Positions 21,980-30,711 of a stretch of DNA of 34,211 nucleotides are shown piece after piece. The translations under genes were made by a program, and so were the position numbers. Every line of letters begins with the position of its first letter. Within the stretch, counting starts at the first letter, position 1. The DNA is taken from the NCBI RefSeq assembly GCF_001552135.1, contig NZ_BCQP01000092.1:1-34211 (forward strand), read 5' to 3'. Origin of the DNA: Actinomadura chibensis NBRC 106107. GTDB taxonomy: Bacteria > Actinomycetota > Actinomycetes > Streptosporangiales > Streptosporangiaceae. The notes below the pieces were generated by a model. The model was given only the letters and a program-made list of their open reading frames with translations. It ran no database searches and had not been told where the DNA came from.

Positions 21980-23293
21980 TCAGAGCTCCTCGGCGATGGC
22001 GGTGAGGGCGGCGGCGATGTGGTGGACCTCGTCGTCCGTGCAGATGTAGGGCGGCATCGTGTAGATCAGCTTGCCGAACGGGCGGAGCCACACCCCGTGC
22101 GCCATGGCGATCTCCTGGACGGACGGGACGTCCACCGGCTCGCGCGCCTCCACCACCCCGATCGCGCCGAGCACGCGGACGTCGGCGACGCCGGGGAACT
22201 TGGCGGCCTCGTCCAGTTCGCTGGTGAGGATGGCCTCGATGGCGTCCACCTCGTCCCGCCAGTCGCGGGACAGGAGCAGGTCGATGGACGCGGACGCGAC
22301 CGCCGCGGCCAGCGGGTTCGCCATGTAGGTGGGGCCGTGCATGAGGACGCCCGCCTCGCCCGAGGTGATCCCGTGGGCGACGCGGTCCGTGCACAGGGTG
22401 GCCGCCATCGTCATGTATCCGCCGGTCAGCGCCTTGCCGAGGCACATGATGTCGGGGACGACCTCGGCGTGGTCGCAGCCCCACAGCTCGCCCGTCCGGC
22501 CGAAGCCGGTGGCGATCTCGTCCAGGACGAGCAGGAGGCCGTGCTCGTCGGCGATCTCACGCAGCGCGCTCAGGTACTCGGGGGCGTAGAACCGCATGCC
22601 CCCGGCGCCCTGGACGATCGGCTCGACGATGATCCCGGCGAGCTCGTCCGCGTGCTCGGCGGCGAGGCGCGCCAGCCCGTCCAGGTAGTCGGCGTCGGGC
22701 TCGGCGGAGTACCCGAGCGGGGGCGGCGGCGCGAACACGTGCCGCGCGAGGACGTCGCTGAAGATGTGGTGCATCCCGTTCACCGGGTCGCACACGGCCA
22801 TGTCACCGAACGTGTCGCCGTGGTACCCGCCGCGGACGGTGAGCAGCCGGTGCCGCTCCGGCCGCCCCTGCGACCGCCAGTACTGGAGCGCCATCTTGAT
22901 CGCGACCTCGACCGCCACCGATCCGGAGTCGGCGAAGAACACCTTGGTCAGCGGCTCCGGCGTGATCTCGACGAGCCGCTCCGCCAGCCGCACCGCCGGG
23001 GGATGCGTGAGCCCCCCGAACATCACGTGCGCCATCTTGCCGAGCTGCCCGGTGACGGCCGCGTTCAGCTTCGGGTGGTTGTACCCGTGGACGGCCGCCC
23101 ACCACGACGACATCCCGTCGATCAGCTCGGTGCCGTCCGCGAGGATGAGCCGCACCCCGTCCGCCGACACGACCGGCTGCACCGGAGCCGACGCGGGCAT
23201 GGGCGAATACGGGTGCCAGATGTGCTCGCGATCGAACGCCAACATCCGCTCAGCCTCACGCGGACTCATCCGTCCAAGCTGCAACGAAATCAC
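21980..23293 (-). CDS. bioA: Adenosylmethionine-8-amino-7-oxononanoate aminotransferase
   Basis: BioA (437 aa) transfers the amino group of S-adenosylmethionine to KAPA, giving DAPA in biotin synthesis; it is PLP-dependent. Diagnostic segments are HIWHPYSPM near 24-32, SSWWAAVHGYNHP at 62-74, GGYHGDTFGDM, LVLDEIATGFGRTG with PLP-contacting D258, and MCLGKALTGGYM with the Schiff-base Lys K287. The GTG start overlaps the pcnA stop by 4 nt (GTGA), with GAGGGGGG upstream, so translation is probably coupled. ATG at 23269 is an alternative. No other biotin gene is present. Confidence 0.95.
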   Translation of the reverse strand: MISLQLGRMSPREAERMLAFDREHIWHPYSPMPASAPVQPVVSADGVRLILADGTELIDGMSSWWAAVHGYNHPKLNAAVTGQLGKMAHVMFGGLTHPPAVRLAERLVEITPEPLTKVFFADSGSVAVEVAIKMALQYWRSQGRPERHRLLTVRGGYHGDTFGDMAVCDPVNGMHHIFSDVLARHVFAPPPPLGYSAEPDADYLDGLARLAAEHADELAGIIVEPIVQGAGGMRFYAPEYLSALREIADEHGLLLVLDEIATGFGRTGELWGCDHAEVVPDIMCLGKALTGGYMTMAATLCTDRVAHGITSGEAGVLMHGPTYMANPLAAAVASASIDLLLSRDWRDEVDAIEAILTSELDEAAKFPGVADVRVLGAIGVVEAREPVDVPSVQEIAMAHGVWLRPFGKLIYTMPPYICTDDEVHHIAAALTAIAEEL

Positions 23294-24858
23294 GACCCAC
23301 CCCCCTCTGACGCGTTGTCCTTGGGGCCGCTGCTTTTGGGCGCGTTGTGGTTGGAGGTGTCAGTGGCAGGCGGGTTTTTCCTGGACGGGTTGGCTGGGGG
23401 TTGTGTGCTTTCGGGGGGCTCGGTTTCGGTGGTGGCCCAGGTTCGGAGTTCTTGTTCGGCGGCTTCCTTGCCGATCAGGCCGCGGTCCAGGCGGAGGTCG
23501 AGGAGGAAGCGGTACGCCTTGCCGACGAGGGGGCCGGGAGGGATGCCCAGGATCTCCTGGATCTCGTTGCCGTCGAGCTCGGGGCGGATCGCGGCGAGTT
23601 CCTCTTCCTCCGCGAGGCGTTCGATGCGCAGTTCCAGGTCGTCGTAGGTGCGGCGGAGGCGGTCGGCCTTGCGGCGGTTGCGGGTCGTGCAGTCGGCGCG
23701 GGTCAGCTTGTGCAGGCGGGAGAGGAGCGGACCGGCGTCGCGGACGTACCGGCGGACGGCCGAGTCGGTCCACTCGCCGGTGCCGTAGCCGTGGAAACGG
23801 AGGTGCAGCTCGACCAGACGCGACACGTCGGCGATGACGTCCTTCGGGTAGCGAAGCGCGGTCAGCCGCTTGCGCGTCATCTTCGCGCCGACGACCTCGT
23901 GGTGGTGGAAGGACACGCGTCCACCCGACTCGAAGCGCCGGGTGCGGGGCTTGCCGATGTCGTGGAGCAGCGCGGCCAGGCGCAGGACGAGGTCGGGCCC
24001 GTCCTCCTCCTGCGCGATCGCCTGCTCCAGGACGATCAGCGAGTGCTCGTAGACGTCCTTGTGCCGGTGGTGCTCGTCGATCTCCAGCCGCAGCTTCGGC
24101 AGCTCCGGCAGGACGTGGTCGGCGAGGCCGGTGTCGACGAGGAGGGCGAGCCCCCGGCGCGGGTACCGGCCGCAGATGAGCTTGGACAGCTCGTCGCGGA
24201 CGCGCTCGGCCGACACGATCTCGATGCGGGGCGCCATGTCCGTCATCGCGCGGACGACGTCCGGCGCGACCTCGAAGCCGAGCTGCGACGCGAACCGGGC
24301 GGCGCGCATCATGCGCAGCGGGTCGTCGTTGAAGGAGTCCTCGGGACGGCCGGGCGTGCGCAGGACCTTGCGCTGCAGGTCGACCAGCCCGCCGAACGGG
24401 TCGACGAACTCGTGTCCGGGGAGCCGGGCCGCCATGGCGTTGACGGCGAAGTCGCGGCGGCGCAGGTCCTCGACGAGGGACGTCCCGTACGACACGTCCG
24501 GCTTGCGCGACTTCGGGTCGTACGACTCGCTGCGGTAGGTGGTGATCTCCAGCTCGACGCCGTTCTTGCGGAGGCCGACGGTGCCGAAGTCGATGCCGAT
24601 CGTCCAGTGCGCGTCCGCCCAGTCGCGGATGATCTCCAGGGTGCGCTCGGGCGGCGCGTCGGTGGTGAGGTCGACGTCCTTGGTCGGGCGGCGCAGCAGC
24701 GCGTCCCGGACCGGTCCGCCGACCAGCGCCAGCTCGTGACCGGCCGCCGCGAACCTGGCGCCGAGCTCGTCGGCGACGGGCGCGATACGGCGCAGCAGTT
24801 CGGCGATCGCGGTCCGCCGCGAGGCCTCGGGGGTCACGTTCCGGTTGGGCACGGCCAT
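23290..24858 (-). CDS. pcnA: CCA tRNA nucleotidyltransferase (class II, PcnA-like)
   Basis: The 522-aa protein adds or repairs the 3' CCA of tRNA. The nucleotidyltransferase head has GGPVRD (47-52) and the metal-binding DVD (61-63); the RRDFAVNAMA motif is at 134-143, and an HD domain has LLHDIGKP with H299/D300. Residues from about 470 are a hydrophilic Pro/Thr/Asn-rich tail not needed for the fold. By position it equals Rv3907c. ATG 24858 has only a distant AAGGA; GTG at codon 3 could be the true leaderless start (see promoter). Confidence 0.95.
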   Translation of the reverse strand: MAVPNRNVTPEASRRTAIAELLRRIAPVADELGARFAAAGHELALVGGPVRDALLRRPTKDVDLTTDAPPERTLEIIRDWADAHWTIGIDFGTVGLRKNGVELEITTYRSESYDPKSRKPDVSYGTSLVEDLRRRDFAVNAMAARLPGHEFVDPFGGLVDLQRKVLRTPGRPEDSFNDDPLRMMRAARFASQLGFEVAPDVVRAMTDMAPRIEIVSAERVRDELSKLICGRYPRRGLALLVDTGLADHVLPELPKLRLEIDEHHRHKDVYEHSLIVLEQAIAQEEDGPDLVLRLAALLHDIGKPRTRRFESGGRVSFHHHEVVGAKMTRKRLTALRYPKDVIADVSRLVELHLRFHGYGTGEWTDSAVRRYVRDAGPLLSRLHKLTRADCTTRNRRKADRLRRTYDDLELRIERLAEEEELAAIRPELDGNEIQEILGIPPGPLVGKAYRFLLDLRLDRGLIGKEAAEQELRTWATTETEPPESTQPPANPSRKNPPATDTSNHNAPKSSGPKDNASEGGGS

Positions 24859-25233
24859 CGAGCGTATTTCCTTGATAGATGGGATGACAAAGGACTTTCC
24901 GGCGATCGGCGGGGCCCGCGCCGGAGTCCTTGCGGGGCCGGACGAGGACGGAGCTCTTCACATGCCCCGATCCCCGAGTTACGTTCTGGGCACTCCGATG
25001 ACGCCGGCGCGACCGCCGGCGAGGGTCCCGCACGACAACGGTAGCGGGACCTCGCGCCCCACGGTCCGCCGCAGGTGCGGCAGAGGCGCATCGAGAAGGT
25101 TTACCGGTCGCGCGGCGGCGTTAAGCCGGACGTCCCGGGTATGCGGGAGTTCCCGCGAAGTGCGAAGCACGGGGTGACATCGAAACCATGACCCGGGGGC
25201 GAGCGGGGTGCGCCCCCACGGATGGAGCCGACC
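24859..25233. other. 375-bp divergent region between pcnA and the ybaK-like gene
   Basis: It contains the pcnA promoter (24861-24890), an imperfect long hairpin (25019-25055: a GGTCCCGC/GCGGGACC core extended by GCGAG/CTCGC with one bulge), and the short palindrome GCGGGAGTTCCCGC (25143-25156), which may be an operator or leader hairpin of the rightward gene. No gene seen. Confidence 0.6.
24861..24890 (-). promoter_or_regulatory. pcnA promoter
   Basis: On the minus strand TTGTCA (24885-24890), an 18-nt spacer and TACGCT (24861-24866). The -10 ends 2 nt before the ATG and 8 nt before the GTG third codon, so transcription may start at or near that GTG. Confidence 0.55.
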
Positions 25234-25773
25234 ATGAAGGACGCCCTCGCCATCCACCGCGCGCTGCTCGAATGGGAGACCGTGCACGAGATCGTGCGGC
25301 TGCCCATCGCGCTGGCCAACGCCGACGAACTGCCCGCCGTGCTCGGCCTCCCGCCCGCCCGGTGCCTGGTGACACGCGTCTACACCTGCGACGACGTCCA
25401 TCCGGGGCACCGGTTCCTCGCGGGGGTGATCGTCCGCGCCGGGGAGCGGCCGGAGGCAGAGGCCGTACGGGTGGCGGCCGGGGCGCGTGCCGTCCGCCCC
25501 GCCCAGGCCGACGTCGTCAACGCCGTCACCGAGTACGCGGCGGGCCTCGTCTGCCCCCTGCTCCTGCCGGACGACATGCTCCTCCTCATCGACCAGGACA
25601 TAGTGGACGCCCTCCCCGAGGACGACGTCGTCTACACCGCGACCGGCGAAGCGTCCACGGCCCTCGGCATCCGCCTCCGCACCCTGCACACCCTCTGCCA
25701 GGCCAAACCGGTCGACCTCCGCCACGCGTCCCCCGGCCCTCCCGCCCGAGAACCCCACCACCCCGCCGCCTGA
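25234..25773 (+). CDS. YbaK/EbsC-type aminoacyl-tRNA deacylase
   Basis: The 179-aa protein belongs to the YbaK/ProX-like family, which hydrolyses mischarged aminoacyl-tRNA. The N-terminal helix and strand LLEWETVHEIVRLPIALANADELPAVLG are followed by PARCLVTRVYTC, and the late segment VVYTATGEASTALGIRL corresponds to the family's glycine-containing substrate strand. The usual catalytic Lys region is not clear, so activity is uncertain. ATG 25234 was chosen over 25222 because GGAG lies 6 nt before it. It is divergent from pcnA, a shared tRNA-quality theme. In M. tuberculosis this position holds mutT4. Confidence 0.75.
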   Translation: MKDALAIHRALLEWETVHEIVRLPIALANADELPAVLGLPPARCLVTRVYTCDDVHPGHRFLAGVIVRAGERPEAEAVRVAAGARAVRPAQADVVNAVTEYAAGLVCPLLLPDDMLLLIDQDIVDALPEDDVVYTATGEASTALGIRLRTLHTLCQAKPVDLRHASPGPPAREPHHPAA

Positions 25774-25881
25774 CCCCGCTTCCCTGTTACCTGCTGGTGG
25801 TCGTCGGGGCGGGAAAACGGGCCATCGGGTCATTACGGGCTACAGGCGGGCGGGACGGCCTGACGGGGGTGTGTGGCCGAC

Positions 25882-25887
25882 TAACAT
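25882..25887 (+). promoter_or_regulatory. Candidate -10 for the DUF6049-murJ unit
   Basis: TAACAT lies 94 nt before the GTG at 25981; CTGACG (25860-25865), 16 nt upstream, is a modest -35. Confidence 0.4.
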
Positions 25888-25980
25888 CGGGGCCGTGGTG
25901 CGGGAAATCAATGCCCGCCGTCCCGAGGGGGCCGGTCGCGCGGTCGGCGCGGCGCGAGGCGGCTCTCGGTCGGACACGGC

Positions 25981-28617
25981 GTGAGAACGGTCAGGCGCGC
26001 TGTCGCGCTGGCCGCCCTGCTGCCCTGCGTCACGATGGCGGCCCCCACCGCCCTGCCCTCGCTCGCCCTCGCGTCCCCTGGTCGCGGGTCTCTCGAACTC
26101 TCCGCTGGTCAGCTCTCGGGAGCCGTCGCGCGGCAGCGGGTTCAGGTGGGGCTCGCGTTCACTCAGGTGACGCCGAAGACGCTGCACGGCAATTCGCAGA
26201 TCCTGATATCGGGCGTCGCGAAGAACCGGACGGAGGGGCAGCTCGCCGGGCTCACCGTCCGGCTGCGGTACAGCGCTCAGCCGATCACCAGCCGCAGCCA
26301 GCTCGACCAGTTCTCGTCCGGGCAGACGAACCTGCTGCCGAACGCGACCCAGGCGCAGCCGCTGACGAACGTCGCCGCGCCCGGCTCGACGCAGAACTGG
26401 TCGTTCAAGGCGACCCCGAAATCGCTCGGGCTGCGCGCCTCGAACGGCACGCCGGGCGTGTATCCGGTGGGCGTCGAGGTGCTGAACCCGGCGCAGCAGG
26501 CCATCGGCGGGCTGACGACGTTCCTGACGTTCATGCCGCAGAAGCGGCTGTTCAAGCCCGTCTCGATCAGCTGGGTCTGGCCGCTGATCGACCGCATGCA
26601 CCGCACCACCGACGGGACGTTCTTCGACGACCAGCTCACCAAGGACATGGCCCCCGGCGGACGCCTCAACAGGCTCGTCAGCGCGGCGGGCTCGACCGCC
26701 ACGCCGGTCACGTGGGCGGTCGACCCGGCGCTCATGGACGACGCCCAGCGCATCGCGTCCGACGGCTACGTCGTCCAGCCGTTCGGCGCGAAGAAGGGCG
26801 CGAAGAAGGAGAAGAGCCCGGTCGCGGCGCGCTGGCTGTCCGACCTGAAGACGGCGTCGAAGGGCGACCCCTACTTCACCGTCCCGTACGGCGACCCGGA
26901 CGTGGTCGCGCTCGTCCGGCACAAGACGCCGCGCGACATCGCCGTCGCCCTCGACGCCCGCAACACCGGTGTCGCGACGCAGGCGCTCGGACGTCCGGCG
27001 GACGCGCGCGTCGCCTGGCCGCCGTACGGCGCGGCCGGTCCGGGGACGCTCGAACAGCTCGCCGAGCACCAGCTCAAGCGCGGCGGGTCGTTCCTGATGA
27101 GCAGTTCGCAGTTCCAGAACCCGGCGTCGGGCACGCCGCCGAACGCGACGACGGCGCTCCAGACGAAGCAGGGCGTCGAGAAGACCGTCCTGTACGACGA
27201 GAAGCTCAGCCAGATCGTCAGCCAGGGGTCGCGGTCCGGGGCCGGCGGGGTGCTGACCGAGCAGCGGTTCCTGGCCGAGACGGCGATGATCGCGGCGGAG
27301 GCGCCGAACCTGCAGCGCTCCGTGGTCGTCGCCCCCGACCGGCACTGGGACCCGGCGCCCGGGCTCGCCGAGCGCCTGCTCACCTACACGAAGGACGCCG
27401 CCTGGCTGCGCGAGACGCCGCTGAAGAAGATCGAGTCCGCGCAGCCGCAGGACCGGGTGTTCAACGGCCTCCCCGACTCCAACGTGTGGCACGAGCTCGG
27501 CGACGCCCACCTCGCGCAGACGCACGACATCGCCAAGCGCGCCTCGACGTTCCGGGCCGTGATGACGGGCGACATCACGATCTCCTACGAGCGAGCCCTG
27601 CTCCGCCTGGACTCCGTCGCCTGGCGGTCGATGCCCGCCCGCGCCAAGGCCGCCCGCGAGGCGCTCAACAGGCAGGTCACGGGGGACATGCAGAGCGTCC
27701 GCATCGTCCAGCCGAAGAACGGACGCGTCCTGATGGGGGGCAGCTCGGGCAGGCTCCCCGTCCTCATCGAGAACAGGCTGAACGACCAGTCCGTGACGGT
27801 TCGCCTTGTCGCGACGTCCGAGAACACGGCGAAACTGCGGCTCGGACAGCTCGCCCCGGAGGAGGCGGTGATCGAGCTGAGGCCCGGGCAGCGGGCCCAG
27901 CGCTGGATACCGGCGAAGGCGTCGGGGAACGGCAACTTCCACGTCTACCTGGAGCTGATGATCCCGAACTCGAAGGGGCGGAGGTTCGGGGACGTGCAGA
28001 CCATCACCGTCCGCACCACCGGGTATGGACGGCTGGCGCTGCTCATCACGGGCGCCGGACTTGCCGTACTCTTCGTGGGCGTCGGAGTGCGGGCCATCAG
28101 AGCGAGGCGCCGCCGGAAAGCGGAGGCAGCCGGTGACGGGTCGACCGGAATGGGATCGGCGGGGACGGCGGAACAGGGGAACGGATACGCCGGCCCCGGG
28201 TTCGCAGGGCCCGGGCTCCCCGGCGTCGAATTCCCCGCAGCACCCGGGTCACCCGGGGCGGGGCTACCCGCAGCAGGGCCAGGGTCCGGAGCAGGGCCAG
28301 GGCCATCCGGGCCAGGGCCGCAATCCCCAGGGCAACCCGCAGGGGCGCCCTCCGAACCCGGGCGCGCCCCAGGTCCAACCGGGCCAGGTTCCGCCCCCGC
28401 AGGGCCCGCCGCCCCAGGGCCCGCAGGGGCCGCCCCCGCATGGCCCGCGGCAGGGGCCGCCGCGTCCGACGTACCCGGCGCCGCAGGGGCCGCAGGGGAG
28501 GCCGGGGCCGGGGAACCCGGCGGGCTACCCGAACCGGCCGCCGACGGGAAGGCCGGGAGGCCCGGCAGGCCCGGGAAGCACGCCGCCGGGGAGCCACGCG
28601 GCCGAGACGGCGATTGA
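25981..28617 (+). CDS. DUF6049-type secreted/membrane protein (Rv3909-like)
   Basis: The 878-aa protein has a signal peptide (about 1-31, RRAVALAALLPCVTMAAPTALPSLALA), a large extracytoplasmic part of beta-sandwich-like segments (about 35-675), a transmembrane helix near 682-703 (LALLITGAGLAVLFVGVGV) and a basic cytoplasmic RARRRRKAEAA stop-transfer. Function is not known; the conserved position before murJ suggests an envelope role. Its frame has no stop until 28617, so the last 161 residues (Gly/Pro/Ala-rich) overlap murJ out of frame and use many A-ending codons, unlike the rest. A TGA in another frame sits at 28134. Either the tail is overprinted read-through or a frameshift hides the original end. 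GTG 25981 has only a weak ribosome binding site. Confidence 0.85.
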   Translation: MRTVRRAVALAALLPCVTMAAPTALPSLALASPGRGSLELSAGQLSGAVARQRVQVGLAFTQVTPKTLHGNSQILISGVAKNRTEGQLAGLTVRLRYSAQPITSRSQLDQFSSGQTNLLPNATQAQPLTNVAAPGSTQNWSFKATPKSLGLRASNGTPGVYPVGVEVLNPAQQAIGGLTTFLTFMPQKRLFKPVSISWVWPLIDRMHRTTDGTFFDDQLTKDMAPGGRLNRLVSAAGSTATPVTWAVDPALMDDAQRIASDGYVVQPFGAKKGAKKEKSPVAARWLSDLKTASKGDPYFTVPYGDPDVVALVRHKTPRDIAVALDARNTGVATQALGRPADARVAWPPYGAAGPGTLEQLAEHQLKRGGSFLMSSSQFQNPASGTPPNATTALQTKQGVEKTVLYDEKLSQIVSQGSRSGAGGVLTEQRFLAETAMIAAEAPNLQRSVVVAPDRHWDPAPGLAERLLTYTKDAAWLRETPLKKIESAQPQDRVFNGLPDSNVWHELGDAHLAQTHDIAKRASTFRAVMTGDITISYERALLRLDSVAWRSMPARAKAAREALNRQVTGDMQSVRIVQPKNGRVLMGGSSGRLPVLIENRLNDQSVTVRLVATSENTAKLRLGQLAPEEAVIELRPGQRAQRWIPAKASGNGNFHVYLELMIPNSKGRRFGDVQTITVRTTGYGRLALLITGAGLAVLFVGVGVRAIRARRRRKAEAAGDGSTGMGSAGTAEQGNGYAGPGFAGPGLPGVEFPAAPGSPGAGLPAAGPGSGAGPGPSGPGPQSPGQPAGAPSEPGRAPGPTGPGSAPAGPAAPGPAGAAPAWPAAGAAASDVPGAAGAAGEAGAGEPGGLPEPAADGKAGRPGRPGKHAAGEPRGRDGD

Positions 28618-30361
28618 CATCCCAGCACCGGGCACCACCGCACCGGGCGGCCCGCCGACCCCGGGCGAGACGGTCGTCGACGCCCTCCCGCCCCGTCCGC
28701 CCGCACCGGACGACGACGGCGGCGGCAAGCAGGCCTCCGGCGGCATCCTGCGCTCCGGCGCGATCATGGCGGTGGGCACCCTCGCGTCCCGCGTCACCGG
28801 CTTCCTGCGCACCGCGGTCATCGTCGCCGCGCTCGGCACCGGCCTGCTCGGCAACGCCTACAACACCGCGAACACGATCCCCAACCAGATCTACGACCTC
28901 CTGCTCGGCGGGATCCTGACCAGCGTCGTCGTCCCGCTGCTGGTCCAGGCGAAGGAACGCGACCGCGCCTACGGCGACCGGTACGAGCAGCGCGTGTTCA
29001 CCCTCGCCGTGATCGGCCTCGGCGTGCTGACCGTCGTCGCGATCCTGTGCGCGCCGCTGTTCATCGACGTCCTCGCGGGCAGCTACAGCGGCGACCAGCG
29101 CAAGGTCGCCATCCTGTTCGCGCAGTTCTTCCTGCCGCAGATCTTCTTCTACGGCGTCGGCGCGTTCGCCGGGGCGATCCTCAACACGCGCGGCAGCTTC
29201 GGCGCGCCGATGTGGGCGCCGGTGCTGAACAACCTCGTAGTCATCGCGGTCGGCGGCACGTTCCTCGCGATCACCTCCGGCCGGATCGACCCGTCCAACA
29301 TCTCCGACGGCCAGCTCATGCTGCTGTCCATCGGGACGACCGGCGGGATCGTCCTGCAGACGGTGGCGCTGTGGCCGTCGCTGCGCCGCGTCGGGTTCCG
29401 CTGGCGGCCCCGCCTGGACTTCCAGCGCGGCGAGATCGGCACGGTCGGCCGGATGGCCGGATGGACGCTGCTCTACGTCGTCGCCACCCAGTGCGGCCTC
29501 GCCGTCGTCACCGCCCTCGCGAACCGGGCCGGGACGCTCGCCGACAAGCAGGGCCTCGGCGAGGGCTACGGGTACACGCCGTACTTCAACGGCTACCAGC
29601 TCTTCCAGCTGCCGTACGCCATCGTCGGCGTCTCGGTGATCACCGCGCTGCTGCCGCGGATGAGCCGGTTCGCGGCCGAGGGCAAGACCGCCGACGTGCG
29701 CGCCGCGTTCTCCAGCGGGCTGCGGCTGTCCTCGGTGATCATCATGCCGGCGGCGGCGCTGATGCTGGTGCTCGGCCCGGAGATCACGACGGTGCTGTTC
29801 GCGCACGGCAACACCTCGCCCGCGGACGCGCTGGTCATCGCCCGCGTCATGCAGATGTTCGCGATCGCGCTCGTGCCGTTCTCCACCTACCAGCTCATGC
29901 TGCGCGTCTTCTACGCGCACGGCGACACCCGGACGCCCGCGCTGGTCGGGCTCGTGTCCGTCACGTCCAACATCATCGTGGCGGTCACGGCCTACAGCGT
30001 CCTCGACGTGAAGTGGATCGTCGTCGGCATCGCGGGCGGGTTCGCGATCACGAACATGGTCGGCACGCTGACCTGCTGGCTGGTGCTGCGCCGCAAGCTC
30101 GGCGGCATCGACGGGCGCCGCATCGTCGGCGGGCACCTGAAGCTGCTCGTCGCCATCTGGCCGCTCGTCGGCTTCGCCTACGCGACCCGCACCGTCGCGG
30201 ACGCGGCGGGCGACACCGCCAACCTGCTGCCCGCGCTGGCCGCGCTGGTCGTCGGCTCGGCGGGCGGCGGCCTGCTCTACGTGCTCTTCGCCAAGCTCAT
30301 GCGGGTGGACGAGATCCAGACCGCGATCTCCACGTTCGCGAGCCGCCTCCCCGGCCGCTGA
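28133..30361 (+). CDS. murJ: Lipid II flippase MurJ (MviN)
   Basis: MurJ (742 aa) flips lipid II across the membrane for peptidoglycan assembly. GTG 28133 is chosen because GGAGG (28122-28126) lies 6 nt upstream. Residues 1-200 are a cytoplasmic Pro/Gly/Gln-rich tail (PQGQGPEQGQG-type). From about 203 the core begins SGGILRSGAIMAVGTLASRVTGFLRT, matching MviN helix 1, followed by the NAYNTANTIPNQIYDLLLGGILTSVVVP region and about 14 helices in total. Codons in the overlapped N-terminal tail end mostly in G/C in this frame, supporting it as the coding frame. Unlike M. tuberculosis MviN, it has no C-terminal kinase-like domain; that domain is the next gene. Confidence 0.95.
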   Translation: MTGRPEWDRRGRRNRGTDTPAPGSQGPGSPASNSPQHPGHPGRGYPQQGQGPEQGQGHPGQGRNPQGNPQGRPPNPGAPQVQPGQVPPPQGPPPQGPQGPPPHGPRQGPPRPTYPAPQGPQGRPGPGNPAGYPNRPPTGRPGGPAGPGSTPPGSHAAETAIDIPAPGTTAPGGPPTPGETVVDALPPRPPAPDDDGGGKQASGGILRSGAIMAVGTLASRVTGFLRTAVIVAALGTGLLGNAYNTANTIPNQIYDLLLGGILTSVVVPLLVQAKERDRAYGDRYEQRVFTLAVIGLGVLTVVAILCAPLFIDVLAGSYSGDQRKVAILFAQFFLPQIFFYGVGAFAGAILNTRGSFGAPMWAPVLNNLVVIAVGGTFLAITSGRIDPSNISDGQLMLLSIGTTGGIVLQTVALWPSLRRVGFRWRPRLDFQRGEIGTVGRMAGWTLLYVVATQCGLAVVTALANRAGTLADKQGLGEGYGYTPYFNGYQLFQLPYAIVGVSVITALLPRMSRFAAEGKTADVRAAFSSGLRLSSVIIMPAAALMLVLGPEITTVLFAHGNTSPADALVIARVMQMFAIALVPFSTYQLMLRVFYAHGDTRTPALVGLVSVTSNIIVAVTAYSVLDVKWIVVGIAGGFAITNMVGTLTCWLVLRRKLGGIDGRRIVGGHLKLLVAIWPLVGFAYATRTVADAAGDTANLLPALAALVVGSAGGGLLYVLFAKLMRVDEIQTAISTFASRLPGR

Positions 30362-30711
30362 CCCGCTCCCCGACCCGCCGCAAACCCGCTCCAGGCACGC
30401 TCCGGCTCGGTTTCGCTCCGGTCCGGTTCGGCCCCCGGACGGAGGCGCGCCGCGAACCAGACGGGCGGACGGCAACGCGGGTACGACCGATTGGCATCTG
30501 TAGCGGTAGCGGCAGTGGAAAGCGAGGTAAACCCGCGAGACAAAGTAAAAAGGACGCGCCGCGATAAGGAAGCCACCCGGGCGTGTAGCCACTACCATGT
30601 GGGGGACTACGGCTTGCGGGGCGACACCCTGGGGAACGCAAAGAGGAGGGTCGGAGGCGTAAGCTGCCACGCCACGAACATGGGATCTGACCACCTGTGC
30701 AGGACGTTGCC
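30362..30711. other. 350-bp region between murJ and the pseudokinase gene
   Basis: It contains a terminator-like hairpin (30416-30444), then an unusually A-rich segment (about 30520-30570, including ACAAAGTAAAAAGG), then a leader with short stems: GGCGT (30656) pairing with ACGCC (30669), and CCAC/GTGG around 30590-30603. TACCAT (30593-30598) is a possible -10. No gene or known RNA family recognised. Confidence 0.5.
30416..30444 (+). terminator. Possible murJ terminator
   Basis: CTCCGGTCCGG and CCGGACGGAG pair over 10 bp with a single bulge around an 8-nt loop, 55 nt past the murJ stop. Confidence 0.5.

Noticed and set aside
25840..27942. Minus-strand frame of about 700 codons opposite the DUF6049 gene
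   Set aside because: Arg-rich shadow without start signals; the plus strand has signal peptide, membrane helix and proper codon bias.
30632..30652. GGGAAC followed by GTC resembling an ECF promoter
   Set aside because: The spacer is only 12 nt, too short for GGAAC-N15/17-GTC.
30597..30662. Possible 21-codon upstream ORF before the pseudokinase gene
   Set aside because: No ribosome binding site and no sign of conservation; it could be chance in the leader.
30520..30673. Possible GEMM-I (cyclic di-GMP) riboswitch
   Set aside because: GGGGAACGCAAAG recalls the family core, but the upstream AGGGCAAACC-type strand and receptor pairing are missing in my reading, so I list only an unexplained leader.
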